Shown: one piece after another, positions 31,655-40,059 of the stretch
Numbering within the stretch: the first letter of the stretch is position 1
Layout of the letters: every line of letters begins with the position of its first letter
Assembly: GCF_039540375.1 (NCBI RefSeq)
Contig: NZ_BAABEX010000001.1
Coordinates: 62,001-126,000, forward strand
Length of the DNA stretch: 64,000 bases
Direction of reading: 5' to 3'
Source: Acidovorax_G lacteus
GTDB lineage: Bacteria; Pseudomonadota; Gammaproteobacteria; Burkholderiales; Burkholderiaceae_C
Position numbers and translations under genes: made by a program
The notes under the pieces: model-generated
What the model was told of the DNA's origin: nothing
Seen by the model: only the letters and a program-made list of their open reading frames with translations
Database searches by the model: none

Positions 31655-32407
31655 TCAGGCGAAGGCCAGCACCACGCGGCGCGTGGTGGCGCTTTTCTTC
31701 TCGATCTTGGTGACCAGCACCGCGCCGATCTCGCGCGTGTTGGCCACATGCGTGCCGCCGCAGGGTTGCAAGTCCACCAGCGGCACACCGGCGTCGCCGC
31801 CAATGCGGATGGTGCGCACATGGCCGCTGCCGCGCGGGGGCTGCACGCTCATGCTCTTGACCAGCGCGGGGTTGGCATCCAGCTCGGCGTCGGTGATGGA
31901 CGCCACTGTCACCGGGTGCGCGGCCGCCACTAGCGCGGCAATGCCTGCGGTGAGCTGCTCTTTGTCCAGCGGATCGGTCATGGCGAAATCCAGGCGTGCG
32001 CCGCTGTCGGTGATGGAGCAGCCGTTGACCAGTTGCGGCACCAGGTGGCACAGCAGGTGCGTGGTGGTGTGCAGGCGCATCAGGCGGTGGCGGCGCTCCC
32101 AGTCGATGCAGGCGGTGACCGCCTGCCCGGGTGCCAGGGTGGCGAGCAGCGCCTCTTGCCCGGGCGCGGGCAGGTGCACGATGTCGGCCGTGGCGCGGCC
32201 GTCGGCGTCTTTGCCCTTGCGGGTGTCGGCCACGGTCAGGGTGCGGCCGTCGGCCAGGCGCAGCGTGCCGCTGTCGCCCGCCTGCCCGCCGCCCAGCGGG
32301 TAAAACACGGTGCGGTCGAGCACGATGCCGCCGTCGGGCAGCACGGCGGTGACATGGGCGCTGCATTCGCGCAGGTAGGCGTCGTCGCGGAACAAGGCAT
32401 CGGTCAT
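31655..32407 (-). CDS. Alanyl-tRNA editing protein, AlaX type
   Basis: A 250-residue free-standing editing enzyme that hydrolyses Ser-tRNA(Ala) or Gly-tRNA(Ala). The zinc ligands are visible: H113 and H117 in LHTTTHLL, and C216 and H220 in CGGTH. The N-terminal part (FYPLGGGQAGDSGTL) matches the AlaX-M class, which carries an extra domain similar to the AlaRS glycine-rich motif. The length fits AlaX-M. ATG at 32407 is the start; the open frame extends upstream but without homology. It is divergent from the small membrane protein at 32495 and precedes the DUF748 gene by 76 bp. Confidence 0.92.
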   Translation of the reverse strand: MTDALFRDDAYLRECSAHVTAVLPDGGIVLDRTVFYPLGGGQAGDSGTLRLADGRTLTVADTRKGKDADGRATADIVHLPAPGQEALLATLAPGQAVTACIDWERRHRLMRLHTTTHLLCHLVPQLVNGCSITDSGARLDFAMTDPLDKEQLTAGIAALVAAAHPVTVASITDAELDANPALVKSMSVQPPRGSGHVRTIRIGGDAGVPLVDLQPCGGTHVANTREIGAVLVTKIEKKSATTRRVVLAFA

Positions 32408-32494
32408 GCGGCGATGGTAGCGGGACGGCTGGCAGCTCGGCGGTGGCTGCAGACTGTTACGCTGGCCCGGCTGTTTCGCGCCCTGGAGCCTGCG

Positions 32495-32908
32495 ATGCCC
32501 GTTCCCGACATGCCGCCGTTTGCCGATGCCCCCACCGAAGTCCCCGCCGATGCCCTGATGGCACCGCCGGTTGCGCCGTCGGCCGCCACGTCCGCCACGC
32601 CCGCCGCAGCGTGGGTGCGGGCGCTGTGGTCGCTGGGGCTGGCGCTGCTGGTGGCGGGGCTGGCTGCGCTCGCATGGCTGTCGTACGTGGGCTTCACGCT
32701 GCGCTGCGAAGGCTTTGGGTGCATGGGGCGGGGCATTGTGTGGGCGGGTTGGTGCGGCTTGTGGCTGGGTGTGCTGTTGCTGTCCTTGCTGCTGGGGTGG
32801 TCGGCTGCGCACGCCGGGCCTCGCGCCTGGCAGCGCGTGCCCGGCTGGGCCAGCACCGGCCTGTTGCTGGCGGCGGCCGGGCATCTGCTGGTGTGGGTGC
32901 TGCACTGA
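32495..32908 (+). CDS. Small predicted membrane protein
   Basis: A 137-residue protein. The first 38 residues are Pro/Ala-rich and disordered; three hydrophobic segments follow (about residues 45-65, 78-99 and 117-135). A loop with cysteines (LRCEGFGCMGRG) lies between the first and second. GGAG sits eight bases before the ATG. It has no recognised domain. It is followed by the DUF1569 gene after 27 bp in the same direction. Confidence 0.6.
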   Translation: MPVPDMPPFADAPTEVPADALMAPPVAPSAATSATPAAAWVRALWSLGLALLVAGLAALAWLSYVGFTLRCEGFGCMGRGIVWAGWCGLWLGVLLLSLLLGWSAAHAGPRAWQRVPGWASTGLLLAAAGHLLVWVLH

Positions 32909-32935
32909 GCGCTGTGCGCGCTACCATCACTGTCT

Positions 32936-33448
32936 ATGAAACGCCGAACCTTGCTGGGGGCCCCGCTGGCCGCCGCCGTTCCCTGGGCCGCGTGGGCCGG
33001 GGCCGATCCTGTGGCCCGCATGGCCGAATCCTTGCGCTGGACCGAACAGCTCTACAAAGCCCCGCAGGCCCGCGCCACTGGTGCCTGGCCGCTGGTGGCC
33101 GTGCTGGAACACCTCGCCCAGAGCGTGGAGATGAGTCTCGATGGCTTTCCCGAGCCCAAGCCCGCGTGGTTCCAGCACACCGCGGGGGCTGCGGCGTTTG
33201 CCTACTTCCGTTGGCGCGGCAAGATGAGCCACCCGCTGGACGAGCCGATCCCGGGCGCGCCCGCGCTGAGCCAGACCACCGACTGGCGGCATGCCGCCTT
33301 GCGACTGCGGGCTTCGCTGCTGCGCTTTGAGCACCACAGCGGCCCGCTGCGCCCGCACTTTGCATACGGAGCGCTCGGCAAAGACGACTACCGCCTGGCC
33401 CACAGCTTCCACATCGCCAACCACCAGGACGAAATCGTCCTCGGTTGA
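32936..33448 (+). CDS. DUF1569 (DinB-like) protein, probably exported
   Basis: A 170-residue protein with a twin-arginine-like start (MKRRTLLGAPLAAAVPWAAW), so export, possibly by Tat, is likely. The DUF1569 region is seen in WPLVAVLEHLAQSVEMSLDG, GAAAFAYFRWRGKMSHPLD and the C-terminal LAHSFHIANHQDE. The conserved histidines would form the metal site of the DinB fold, but the enzymatic role is unknown. The stop (33446-33448) overlaps a possible TTG start of the next gene, so translation of the two may be coupled. Confidence 0.85.
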   Translation: MKRRTLLGAPLAAAVPWAAWAGADPVARMAESLRWTEQLYKAPQARATGAWPLVAVLEHLAQSVEMSLDGFPEPKPAWFQHTAGAAAFAYFRWRGKMSHPLDEPIPGAPALSQTTDWRHAALRLRASLLRFEHHSGPLRPHFAYGALGKDDYRLAHSFHIANHQDEIVLG

Positions 33449-33465
33449 CGCGCCCCGCACTGCCG

Positions 33466-34311
33466 ATGCCCGCCGCCCCCCTTGCCGCCTGGCCCAGCCG
33501 CCAGTGGGCCCACCTGGCCACCACCGACTTCGCCGAGGCGCAGGCCTCGGGCCTGGCCGGGCGCACCGTGGCCGTGCTGCCCGTGGCGGCCATCGAGCAG
33601 CATGGCCCACACCTGCCGCTGGCCGTGGATGCGACGCTGCTGCAGGGCGTGATCGACGCGGCGCTGCCGCAGCTCGCGCCCGCGCTGCCGGTGCTGGTGT
33701 TGCCGCCGCAGAACGTGGGCCTTTCGACCGAGCACACCGCCTTTGCGGGCACGCTCACGCTGTCGCCCGCCACGGTGATCGCGCTGTGGTCGGAGATCGG
33801 GGCCTGCGTGGCCCGCGCGGGCGTGAAGAAGCTGCTGCTCTTGAACAGCCACGGCGGCAACGTGGCCGTGATGGACATCGTGGCGCGCGAACTGCGCCAG
33901 CGCCACGGCTTGCTGACGGTGAGCACGAGCTGGTTCAACCTGCCGCTGCCCGCCGCGGTGCAGGGCCTGTTCAGCGCCGAAGAGCACCGCTTCGGCATCC
34001 ATGCCGGGGCCATCGAGACCTCGATGATGCTGCACCTGGCCCCAGCGCAGGTGCGCATGGCGCAGGCTGGCCACTTCCGCTCGCGTTCGCAAGACCGCGC
34101 CGAGCGCTATGCCATCCTGGGCAACGGCAAGAGCGCCAAGCTGGGCTGGGCCATCCAGGACTACCACGCCAGCGGTGCGGTGGGCGAAGCCCAGGCCGCC
34201 ACCGCCGAGCACGGGCGCGCACTGGTCGAAGCCGCGGGCAGCGCGCTGGCCGCGCTGCTGACCGAGCTGGTGGACCTGCCGCTGGAGAGCGCGCTGCGCG
34301 AACAGGCCTGA
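33466..34311 (+). CDS. Creatininase-family amidohydrolase
   Basis: Cytoplasmic metal-dependent hydrolase of 281 residues from ATG 33466 (288 from an in-frame TTG at 33445). Family metal ligands are seen in AIEQHGPHLPLAVD, LNSHGGNVAVMD and IHAGAIETSMMLHL, with TEHTAFAGTLTL in between. Known members hydrolyse creatinine, or act in cofactor maturation (MftE type); no such partner is nearby, so the substrate is open. The gene ends 6 bp before a hairpin with a T-rich tail and then a palindromic repeat. Confidence 0.88.
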   Translation: MPAAPLAAWPSRQWAHLATTDFAEAQASGLAGRTVAVLPVAAIEQHGPHLPLAVDATLLQGVIDAALPQLAPALPVLVLPPQNVGLSTEHTAFAGTLTLSPATVIALWSEIGACVARAGVKKLLLLNSHGGNVAVMDIVARELRQRHGLLTVSTSWFNLPLPAAVQGLFSAEEHRFGIHAGAIETSMMLHLAPAQVRMAQAGHFRSRSQDRAERYAILGNGKSAKLGWAIQDYHASGAVGEAQAATAEHGRALVEAAGSALAALLTELVDLPLESALREQA

Positions 34312-34317
34312 AGCGGG

Positions 34318-34365
34318 GCAGGCCTGTGAACCCCGGGCACCACCGGGCGGGGCCTGCTGTTCATT
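34318..34365 (+). terminator. Probable terminator after the creatininase gene
   Basis: GCAGGCC (34318-34324) and GGCCTGC (34351-34357) form the outer stem, with CCCGG and CCGGG pairing inside. TGTTCATTTT follows. It is placed directly after the stop codon of the creatininase-family gene. Confidence 0.55.
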
Positions 34366-34430
34366 TTGCTATTGTTTTGGTAGCTGCTCGTGCTTGATTT
34401 ATAAGCACGAGAAAGCGATTTGGCTTGAAG
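34366..34430 (+). repeat. Dispersed palindromic repeat, copy 5
   Basis: A near-complete copy: TTGCTATTG, spacer, TAGCTGCTCGTGCTTG, loop, AAGCACGAG, tail AAAGCGATTTGGCTTGAAG. The main stem is CTCGTGCTT (34387-34395) against AAGCACGAG (34403-34411), exact over nine bases. It lies between two convergent genes. Confidence 0.85.
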
Positions 34431-34582
34431 TTCGGTTCGCCTGCTTCCGTTCAATCGCAGCCACACCACGGCGCAGCGGCGCCGTGCGATCGCCTGCGAG
34501 GGTCTTTCAACTGCTCGCGTTTCTGGCGCTCGCAGTGCGCCAGCTGCGTGCCGCGGCCGTGCGGGGTGCGCCGTGCACGCCC

Positions 34583-35911
34583 TCAGCGCGGCGGCATGTC
34601 CTGCACCGAATAGCCCAGGCTCACCGTCGCGTCCTCTGGAATGGGCGGCATGCTGGCGTTCCAGGCCTCCCAGGCGGCGCGCATGGCCGCCAGGCGCTCT
34701 GGGGCCACGGATGCGTGGTTGGCGCGTTCGCGTTCGTCGCTGGCCAGGTCGAACAGGTAGTCCACCCCGGCCACGCGCAGGTACTTCCAGCGGCCGTCGC
34801 GCAGGGCGCGCTGGCCGCGGTGGTTCATGCGCCAGAACAGCGGTTGCTCGTCGCGCCAGGTGGCGTCGTGCAGCAGCGGCAGCAGCGAGCGGCCGTCGAG
34901 CGGGTGGCTGGCGGCGGCGGGCACGCCTGCGGCGTCGAGCAGCGTGGCCGTCCAGTCCATGGTCATGCAGGTCTGGGCGCTCACGCCGCCCGGGGCGATC
35001 ACCGCGGGCCAGTGGGCGATCCAGGGCACGCGGATGCCGCCTTCGGTCAGGTCCATCTTGCCGCCCACCAGCGGCCAGTTGTCGGAAAAGCGCTCGCCGC
35101 CGTTGTCGCTGGTGAACACCACCAGCGTGTCGCGCTCCAGCCCCTCGGCGCGCAGCAGCGCCATCAGGCGGCCGATGCCTTCGTCCATGTGGTGGATCAT
35201 GCGGCGGTAGGTTTCGATGTTGCCGCCGTGCAGGTGGAACAGGTTGCGCCGCACCTCGGGCGCCAGGTGCGCGTCGTCGCGCGTTTCCCAGGGCCAGTGC
35301 GGGGCGGTGTAGTGCAGGCTCAGAAAAAACGGCGTGCCGCTGCGCGCAGCCCCGGCGCTGCGGCGCACGAAGCCGAGCGCGTGCTCGGTGATCAGGTCGG
35401 TCAGGTAGCCATCGGCCTGCTGCTCGGCATCGCCCAGGTACAGGTCGTGCTGGCCGGTGGAGCTGCAGTGCGTGAAGTAGTCCACCCCGCCCGACATGGG
35501 GCCGAAGAACTCGTCGTAGCCCGAGCGCAGCGGCCCGAACGCGGGCGGATAGCCCAGGTGCCACTTGCCCATGAGCGCCGTGCGGTAGCCCGCGCCGCGC
35601 AGCAGCGAGGGCAGCGTGGGGTGCTCGGGCGGCAGGCCCAGGGTGGTGCTGCCGCGGCTTTTGCTGTTGATGGGCTCTTCGGCCGCGCCGCGCAGCCGGT
35701 ACTGGTAGCGGCCCGTCATCAGCGCAAAGCGCGTGGGCGAGCACACGGGCGAGTTGGCATAGCCCTGCGTGAGGCGAAGGCCCCGCGCGGCCAGCGCGTC
35801 GAGCGTGGGCGAGACCGGGCCAAAGGCGGCGTCGCGGCCGCCGTAGCAGCCCAGATCGGCGTAGCCGAGGTCGTCGGCGACGATGAAAACGATGGAAGGG
35901 CGCACAGGCAT
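34583..35911 (-). CDS. Sulfatase family hydrolase (arylsulfatase-like)
   Basis: A 442-residue enzyme of the formylglycine-dependent sulfatase family. The maturation signature C-x-P-x-R is present as VCSPTRFALMTGRYQ, so the Cys should be converted to formylglycine. Metal and substrate residues are visible in VADDLGYADLGCYGG (double Asp), MGKWHLGY and FTSDNGGERF. No signal peptide is seen, so it is probably cytoplasmic. It hydrolyses sulfate esters; the substrate is unknown. It begins 11 bp after the Bug-protein stop codon, so the two form an operon that likely imports and desulfates a carboxylated sulfate ester. The maturase gene is not in this window. Confidence 0.9.
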   Translation of the reverse strand: MPVRPSIVFIVADDLGYADLGCYGGRDAAFGPVSPTLDALAARGLRLTQGYANSPVCSPTRFALMTGRYQYRLRGAAEEPINSKSRGSTTLGLPPEHPTLPSLLRGAGYRTALMGKWHLGYPPAFGPLRSGYDEFFGPMSGGVDYFTHCSSTGQHDLYLGDAEQQADGYLTDLITEHALGFVRRSAGAARSGTPFFLSLHYTAPHWPWETRDDAHLAPEVRRNLFHLHGGNIETYRRMIHHMDEGIGRLMALLRAEGLERDTLVVFTSDNGGERFSDNWPLVGGKMDLTEGGIRVPWIAHWPAVIAPGGVSAQTCMTMDWTATLLDAAGVPAAASHPLDGRSLLPLLHDATWRDEQPLFWRMNHRGQRALRDGRWKYLRVAGVDYLFDLASDERERANHASVAPERLAAMRAAWEAWNASMPPIPEDATVSLGYSVQDMPPR

Positions 35912-35922
35912 GGCAGGCGCTT

Positions 35923-36915
35923 TCAGGGCTTGATGCCCGCCCGTTGCACCACGGGGGCCCACTGCGCCTTGTAGGCCTTGAGCATGGCCTCGGTCTGCGC
36001 GCGGCTGGCGGCCACGGGCTCCATCTTGGCGGCCTCGAACTTGCGGCGTGTGTCGGGGTCGCGCATCACCTCGTGGATCAGCGTGGCCAGCCGGTTCACC
36101 TGCCCGGCCGGCATGCTGGCAGGGGCAAAGAACGTGTTCCAGCCGGTGGCGGCCAGGTTCAGGCCCGACTCCTTGAAGGTGGGCACTTGCGGGGCCAGCG
36201 GGCTGCGCTGGGCGCTCGAGACGGCCAGGAGGCGGACCTTGCCGGCCTCGTGCTGGGGCAGCAGGCTGTCGAAGGTGTCGAAGGCCACGGGCACCTGGCC
36301 ACCGATCAGGTCGGTGAGCAGCGGGGCCGAGCCGCGGTAGCCCACGATCTCGGCGCGCACCTGCGCGGCGTCACCGACCATCAGGCCAAAAAAGTGCGGC
36401 AGGCTGCCGGTGGCGGGCACGCCGAAGTTGGCCTTGTCGGGGTTGGCGCGCAGCCAGGCCAGCAGGTGGGGCAGCTCGCGCACGGGCACGGCGCTGCCCA
36501 CGGCCACGCCGAATTCGTAGCTGTTCACATGGCTCACGGCCTGGAAGTCGCGCTCGGCGTCGTAGCCGGCGTCGGGGTACACCAGCGGGGCCACCACCAT
36601 TACGGCCGGGTTGGCCAGCAGCAGCATGGGCTGCTGCGCCGGGGCGGCCTTCACGTACTGGGCCGACACGCGCCCACCCGCGCCGATCTTGTTCTCGACG
36701 ATCACCGGGCTGCCCAGCCGGGCCTGCAGCTTGTCGGCCACGATGCGGGCCACGCGGTCGCTCGAGCCGCCGGCCGGGTAGCCCACCACCAGGCGCAGCG
36801 GCGCATCGGCGGCAGCTGCCGCGGGCTGGGCTTGCGCGGCGGGCGTGGCCAGCGCCAGGGCGGCGGTGAGGGTGCTGAGCGCGGCCAGCAGGGGGCGCAG
36901 GGGCGAGGTCCACAT
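35923..36915 (-). CDS. Bug family tripartite tricarboxylate transporter substrate-binding protein
   Basis: Periplasmic binding protein of 330 residues with signal peptide (to about residue 29, AAQAQ). Typical Bug blocks are LRLVVGYPAGGSSDRVARI, VIVENKIGAGGRVSAQYVK and the ATGSLPHFFGL ligand loop. It is the first gene of a two-gene operon with the sulfatase and is divergent from the MarR-type regulator. The ligand is probably a carboxylate related to the sulfatase substrate; this is inference from context. Confidence 0.9.
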   Translation of the reverse strand: MWTSPLRPLLAALSTLTAALALATPAAQAQPAAAAADAPLRLVVGYPAGGSSDRVARIVADKLQARLGSPVIVENKIGAGGRVSAQYVKAAPAQQPMLLLANPAVMVVAPLVYPDAGYDAERDFQAVSHVNSYEFGVAVGSAVPVRELPHLLAWLRANPDKANFGVPATGSLPHFFGLMVGDAAQVRAEIVGYRGSAPLLTDLIGGQVPVAFDTFDSLLPQHEAGKVRLLAVSSAQRSPLAPQVPTFKESGLNLAATGWNTFFAPASMPAGQVNRLATLIHEVMRDPDTRRKFEAAKMEPVAASRAQTEAMLKAYKAQWAPVVQRAGIKP

Positions 36916-36988
36916 GGTGCAGGGTCTCCAGACGCGGCCGCCCCCGATGGGCGGCGCTGCAGCAGGTCACTCTAGGCGCGTGACAATC

Positions 36989-37005
36989 GGTTGTTCAAAT
37001 CAACC
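36989..37005. promoter_or_regulatory. Candidate MarR operator (GGTTG-N7-CAACC)
   Basis: An inverted repeat GGTTG TTCAAAT CAACC in the 109-bp space between the divergent Bug and MarR genes, 19 bp before the marR start codon. Spacing of about one helical turn between half-sites fits a dimeric winged-helix regulator. Confidence 0.45.
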
Positions 37006-37024
37006 ATCGACCGGGAGAACCCTG

Positions 37025-37543
37025 ATGCCCGACTCCAGCTTGTGCGACCCGCAGGTGGCGCAGCAGTTGCTCATGTACCGGCTCAACCGGGTCATGGCGG
37101 TGTCGGGCAGCCTGGTCATCCGGCTGTGCGAGGGCGGCTACGGCATCACGCGGCGCGAGTGGGGGCTGCTCATGTGGCTGGTGCAGCAGCCGGGCCTGCC
37201 GCCCGCGGCGCTGGCCGAGCGCCTGGGGCTGGACCGCGCGCGCACCTCGCGTGCCATCACCTCGTTGTGCGCCAAGCGCCTGATCACGCGCGAGCCCCAG
37301 CCCGGCGACCAACGCAAGGCACGCCTGGCGCCCACGGCCGAGGGCCGGGCCGTGTACGAGGCACTGTTTCCGCAGGTACGGGCGTTGAATCTGGCCTTGC
37401 TGGACGGGCTGCCGGCCGCCGACGTCGCGGCGCTCGACACGGCCCTGGCGCGCCTGCAGGCCAATGCCGATGCATTGCGCGCCACGCAAGGCGCGCAACT
37501 GCCGCGCACCTATCGCCTGCGGGGCGGGCGCGCGCCGGGCTAA
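37025..37543 (+). CDS. MarR-family transcriptional regulator
   Basis: A 172-residue winged-helix regulator. The recognition region is ALAERLGLDRARTSRAITSL (residues 64-83), followed by the wing (REPQPGDQRKARLAPT) and the C-terminal dimerisation helix. ATG at 37025 follows GGGAGAACC. It is divergent from the Bug and sulfatase genes and separated by an inverted repeat; MarR proteins usually repress the neighbouring operon until a phenolic or carboxylic ligand binds. It is convergent with the histidine-phosphatase gene (27 bp between ends). Confidence 0.88.
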   Translation: MPDSSLCDPQVAQQLLMYRLNRVMAVSGSLVIRLCEGGYGITRREWGLLMWLVQQPGLPPAALAERLGLDRARTSRAITSLCAKRLITREPQPGDQRKARLAPTAEGRAVYEALFPQVRALNLALLDGLPAADVAALDTALARLQANADALRATQGAQLPRTYRLRGGRAPG

Positions 37544-37570
37544 GGCGCCCTGCCGCTGCTGCGTGGCCGC

Positions 37571-38242
37571 TCAGGCGTGGGTGATCCAGTCCTGGTGCGC
37601 CAGCTCGTTGAGGTGGGGCAGGGTGTTGAAGGTCTGCAGCATGAGCCGCTTGGGGCTGATGCTGAACTCGGTGACGGCGCTGTTGCGGATGCGCATGTTC
37701 AGCGCAATCGTCACCTCGGGCGCGGTGCCCAGCACCTGGCCCACGGCGGTCGAGATCGGCCCGCCGCTGCTCACCAGCAGCACCTGCTGGCCCGCATGGT
37801 GGCGGCGCACATGTTCGAGCGCGCTGCGCACGCCGTCGGAAAAGCCATCCCAGCTCGGCATGCCGCGCGGCGAGATGGTGCCACCCATCCACTGGGCCAG
37901 CGCGTCGCACAGCAGGCGGAAGTGGTGGCGGTACAGCTCGGGCGTGTCGGGCTTGGGCAGGGGGTCGGGGTGGATGGCCTCGATCAGCGCGTGGCTGTCG
38001 TATTCGTTCAGGCCCGGCAGGGCCAGCGCTTCGGGCACGCCGCCCAGGCCTTCGGCAATGCCCTGCAGCGTTTGCGCATGGCGGCGCAGCGTGCCGGTGA
38101 GCACGGCGTCAAAGCGCAGGCCGCGGTCACGCCAGAACTGGCCCAGGCGCACGGCCTGTTCCATGCCGCGCGCACTCAGCTGGTCGTAGTCGTCGGCGCC
38201 AAACGAGGCCTGGCCGTGGCGCACGAGGTGCAGGGTTCCCAT
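37571..38242 (-). CDS. Histidine phosphatase (phosphoglycerate mutase-like)
   Basis: A 223-residue member of the histidine phosphatase superfamily. The catalytic RHG is LVRHGQASFGADDYDQLSARG at the N-terminus, with R in TGTLRRHAQTL and a second histidine-containing region near SSGGPISTAVG, where the usual His is replaced by Gly or Ser, so activity should be tested. Substrate unknown. It is the last gene of the nine-gene leftward block, separated from the threonine-dehydratase-like gene by 103 bp, and may be independently transcribed. Confidence 0.85.
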   Translation of the reverse strand: MGTLHLVRHGQASFGADDYDQLSARGMEQAVRLGQFWRDRGLRFDAVLTGTLRRHAQTLQGIAEGLGGVPEALALPGLNEYDSHALIEAIHPDPLPKPDTPELYRHHFRLLCDALAQWMGGTISPRGMPSWDGFSDGVRSALEHVRRHHAGQQVLLVSSGGPISTAVGQVLGTAPEVTIALNMRIRNSAVTEFSISPKRLMLQTFNTLPHLNELAHQDWITHA

Positions 38243-38345
38243 GGGCACGATTCTCAGAAAGCGCCTGCACGCCTCTTGTCGCCCGTGCGACGAGCCTGGC
38301 ACGGCCGTGGCGCCCGCGCGCCAGTCGCCGGGGGCCGGCGGTGGT

Positions 38346-39332
38346 TCAGCCTGCGCGCAGGGTGTGCGCAAACACCGCGGCGTCGACATTGCCGCCGGTG
38401 AGCGCCAGGCCCACCTGCTGCCCGCGCAGCGCCGCCCGCTCTTGCAGCGCGGCGGCCAGGGGCGCAGCCCCCGCGCCTTCGGCCACGTTGTGCGTGTCGG
38501 TGAACAGGGCGTGCATGGCGGCGGCCACCTCATCGTCGCTGACCTGCACCACATGGTCGAGGTGCGGGGCCAGCACGGCCAGGGCGTCGGCGTCGGCCAC
38601 GCGGCAGGCCATGCCGTCGGCCAGTTGGGTGCTCACCGGGGATTCGACCACGCGCCCCGCGGCGATCGAGTCGGCATAGGTCGTGGCATGGCGGCTGACC
38701 ACGCCCACCACGCGTACCGGGTGCTGCAGCGCGTGCTTGGCGGCAATGGCCGAGCACGCGCCCGAGCCCTGGCCGATGGGCACGTACACCACATCGAGCT
38801 GCGGCACGGCGCGCAAAAACTCCCACCAGTAGGTGGCCACGCCGCGCAGCAGGTCGGGGTGGAAGCTGGGCACCATGTGCGCGCCGCGCTCGGCGGCCAG
38901 GCGCATCGCGTGCTCGCGGGCTTCCTGGAAATCTTCGCCGTGCTCGATGAGCGTCACGCCCAGGGCGCGCATGGCGGCGTTCTTTTCGACCGAGTTGCCG
39001 TGCGGCACGACGATGGTGCAGGCCACGCCGTGGCGGCGTGCGGCCCAGCCCATGCTCTGGCCGTGGTTGCCGCGCGTGGCGCTGACCACCTCGCGCGGGA
39101 GTGCGCCGCGCTGCGCGAGCTGGTCGAAGTAGGTGAGGCCGCCTCGAATCTTGAAGGCGCCCACTGGCGTGTGGTTCTCGTGCTTGAGCCAGCAGTCGGT
39201 GCCCAGGCGCTCGCTGAGCAGTCCCCAGCGGTACTGGGGCGTGGGCGGAAAGTCGCGGTACACCACGGCGGCGGCGGCTTCGATGTCGGCCAACGTGGGC
39301 AGCAGGGCGGTGGGGTCCAGGCGTGCGGTCAT
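38346..39332 (-). CDS. PLP-dependent threonine/serine dehydratase-like enzyme
   Basis: A 328-residue fold-type II PLP enzyme. The Schiff-base lysine is in HTPVGAFKIRGGL; the substrate loop is SATRGNHGQSMGWAA; the phosphate-binding glycine loop is PIGQGSGACSAI. It lacks the regulatory C-terminal domain of biosynthetic threonine dehydratase, so it is of the catabolic or hydroxy-amino-acid dehydratase type. Probable reaction: dehydration and deamination of a beta-hydroxy amino acid to a 2-oxo acid. It follows the glyoxalase-like gene by 25 bp, linking it to the amino-acid block. Confidence 0.87.
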   Translation of the reverse strand: MTARLDPTALLPTLADIEAAAAVVYRDFPPTPQYRWGLLSERLGTDCWLKHENHTPVGAFKIRGGLTYFDQLAQRGALPREVVSATRGNHGQSMGWAARRHGVACTIVVPHGNSVEKNAAMRALGVTLIEHGEDFQEAREHAMRLAAERGAHMVPSFHPDLLRGVATYWWEFLRAVPQLDVVYVPIGQGSGACSAIAAKHALQHPVRVVGVVSRHATTYADSIAAGRVVESPVSTQLADGMACRVADADALAVLAPHLDHVVQVSDDEVAAAMHALFTDTHNVAEGAGAAPLAAALQERAALRGQQVGLALTGGNVDAAVFAHTLRAG

Positions 39333-39357
39333 GGCAAGGGCTTTCGGGGGCAAGGTG

Positions 39358-40059
39358 TCAGCCCGGCATGGGCAGGGAATGGAGCGTGAGCGGCCCGCGC
39401 GGCGTGTGCAGCGTGGCCTCGATGCGCGGCACGGCCGCGGTCTGCACCGGCACGGCGGTGTGCAGACCCAGCGCCGACACGGCAGCCTGCAGCAGCGGGG
39501 CCTGCGGGTGCTGCAGCGCCAGCCGCTCCAGCGCCACGCCGCAGGGGGGCAGGCTGTCGCAGGGGTGTACAGCCCCCCACTGGATCAGCGTGGGCAGGCA
39601 GCCGTCCAGCAGGCGCTGGCCGTCGGGGCGCACGCTGATCTGCCACTGCAGCAGGCCCTGCGGCGTGGGGCGGCTGGCCGTGATCAGCGGGCCGCGGTCC
39701 AGCCCCAAGGCGGCCAGCGCGGTGCAGCCTGCGGCCACATCGGGCAGGCTGGCCACCCAGTGGATGGGCTGCGGTCCCTGCGCCGCGACCTGCGCCTGCA
39801 GCGCCGGATCGTCCATGTCAAACCATCGGCTTGTGCTTGCCGGTGCTTGTTTTATTGCTTCATTGTTGATAGCAATCACCTCCAGATAAGCCCTGGGGTG
39901 GGCGGGGCTGGAGACATTGAGGATGCGGTTGTGCGTGCCCATGAGCGGGTGTTCGCCGCCCGCCGTAGGGCGCACGCCCAGGGTGCGTTCGCACCAGTCC
40001 ACGCCGCTGGCCAGGTCGGCGGCCAGCACCACCAGGTGGTCTACGCAGGCGGTGCTCAC
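39358..40059 (-). CDS. Glyoxalase-like (VOC superfamily) protein with an in-frame palindromic repeat
   Basis: A 233-residue protein of the glyoxalase_3 type. The N-terminal module has DHLVVLAADLASGVDWCER and GTHNRILNVSS; a second half follows (PTPQGLLQWQISVRPDGQ). Residues 61-79 (VIAINNEAIKQAPASTSRW) are encoded by a copy of the dispersed palindromic repeat at 39824-39879; relatives have a shorter Pro-rich loop there as I recall them. The start is a GTG at 40059 that overlaps the stop of the PhzF gene (GTGA), implying coupled translation. The reaction is unknown. Confidence 0.8.
   Translation of the reverse strand: MSTACVDHLVVLAADLASGVDWCERTLGVRPTAGGEHPLMGTHNRILNVSSPAHPRAYLEVIAINNEAIKQAPASTSRWFDMDDPALQAQVAAQGPQPIHWVASLPDVAAGCTALAALGLDRGPLITASRPTPQGLLQWQISVRPDGQRLLDGCLPTLIQWGAVHPCDSLPPCGVALERLALQHPQAPLLQAAVSALGLHTAVPVQTAAVPRIEATLHTPRGPLTLHSLPMPG
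39824..39879 (-). repeat. Dispersed palindromic repeat, copy 6 (inside a gene)
   Basis: Minus-strand reading gives TTGCTATCAACAATGAAGC, then ACAAGCACCGG and CAAGCACAAGCCGATGG, ending near TTTGA. The left landmark and the right arm with tail are conserved; the central stem is decayed. It keeps the frame of the VOC gene open. Confidence 0.65.
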
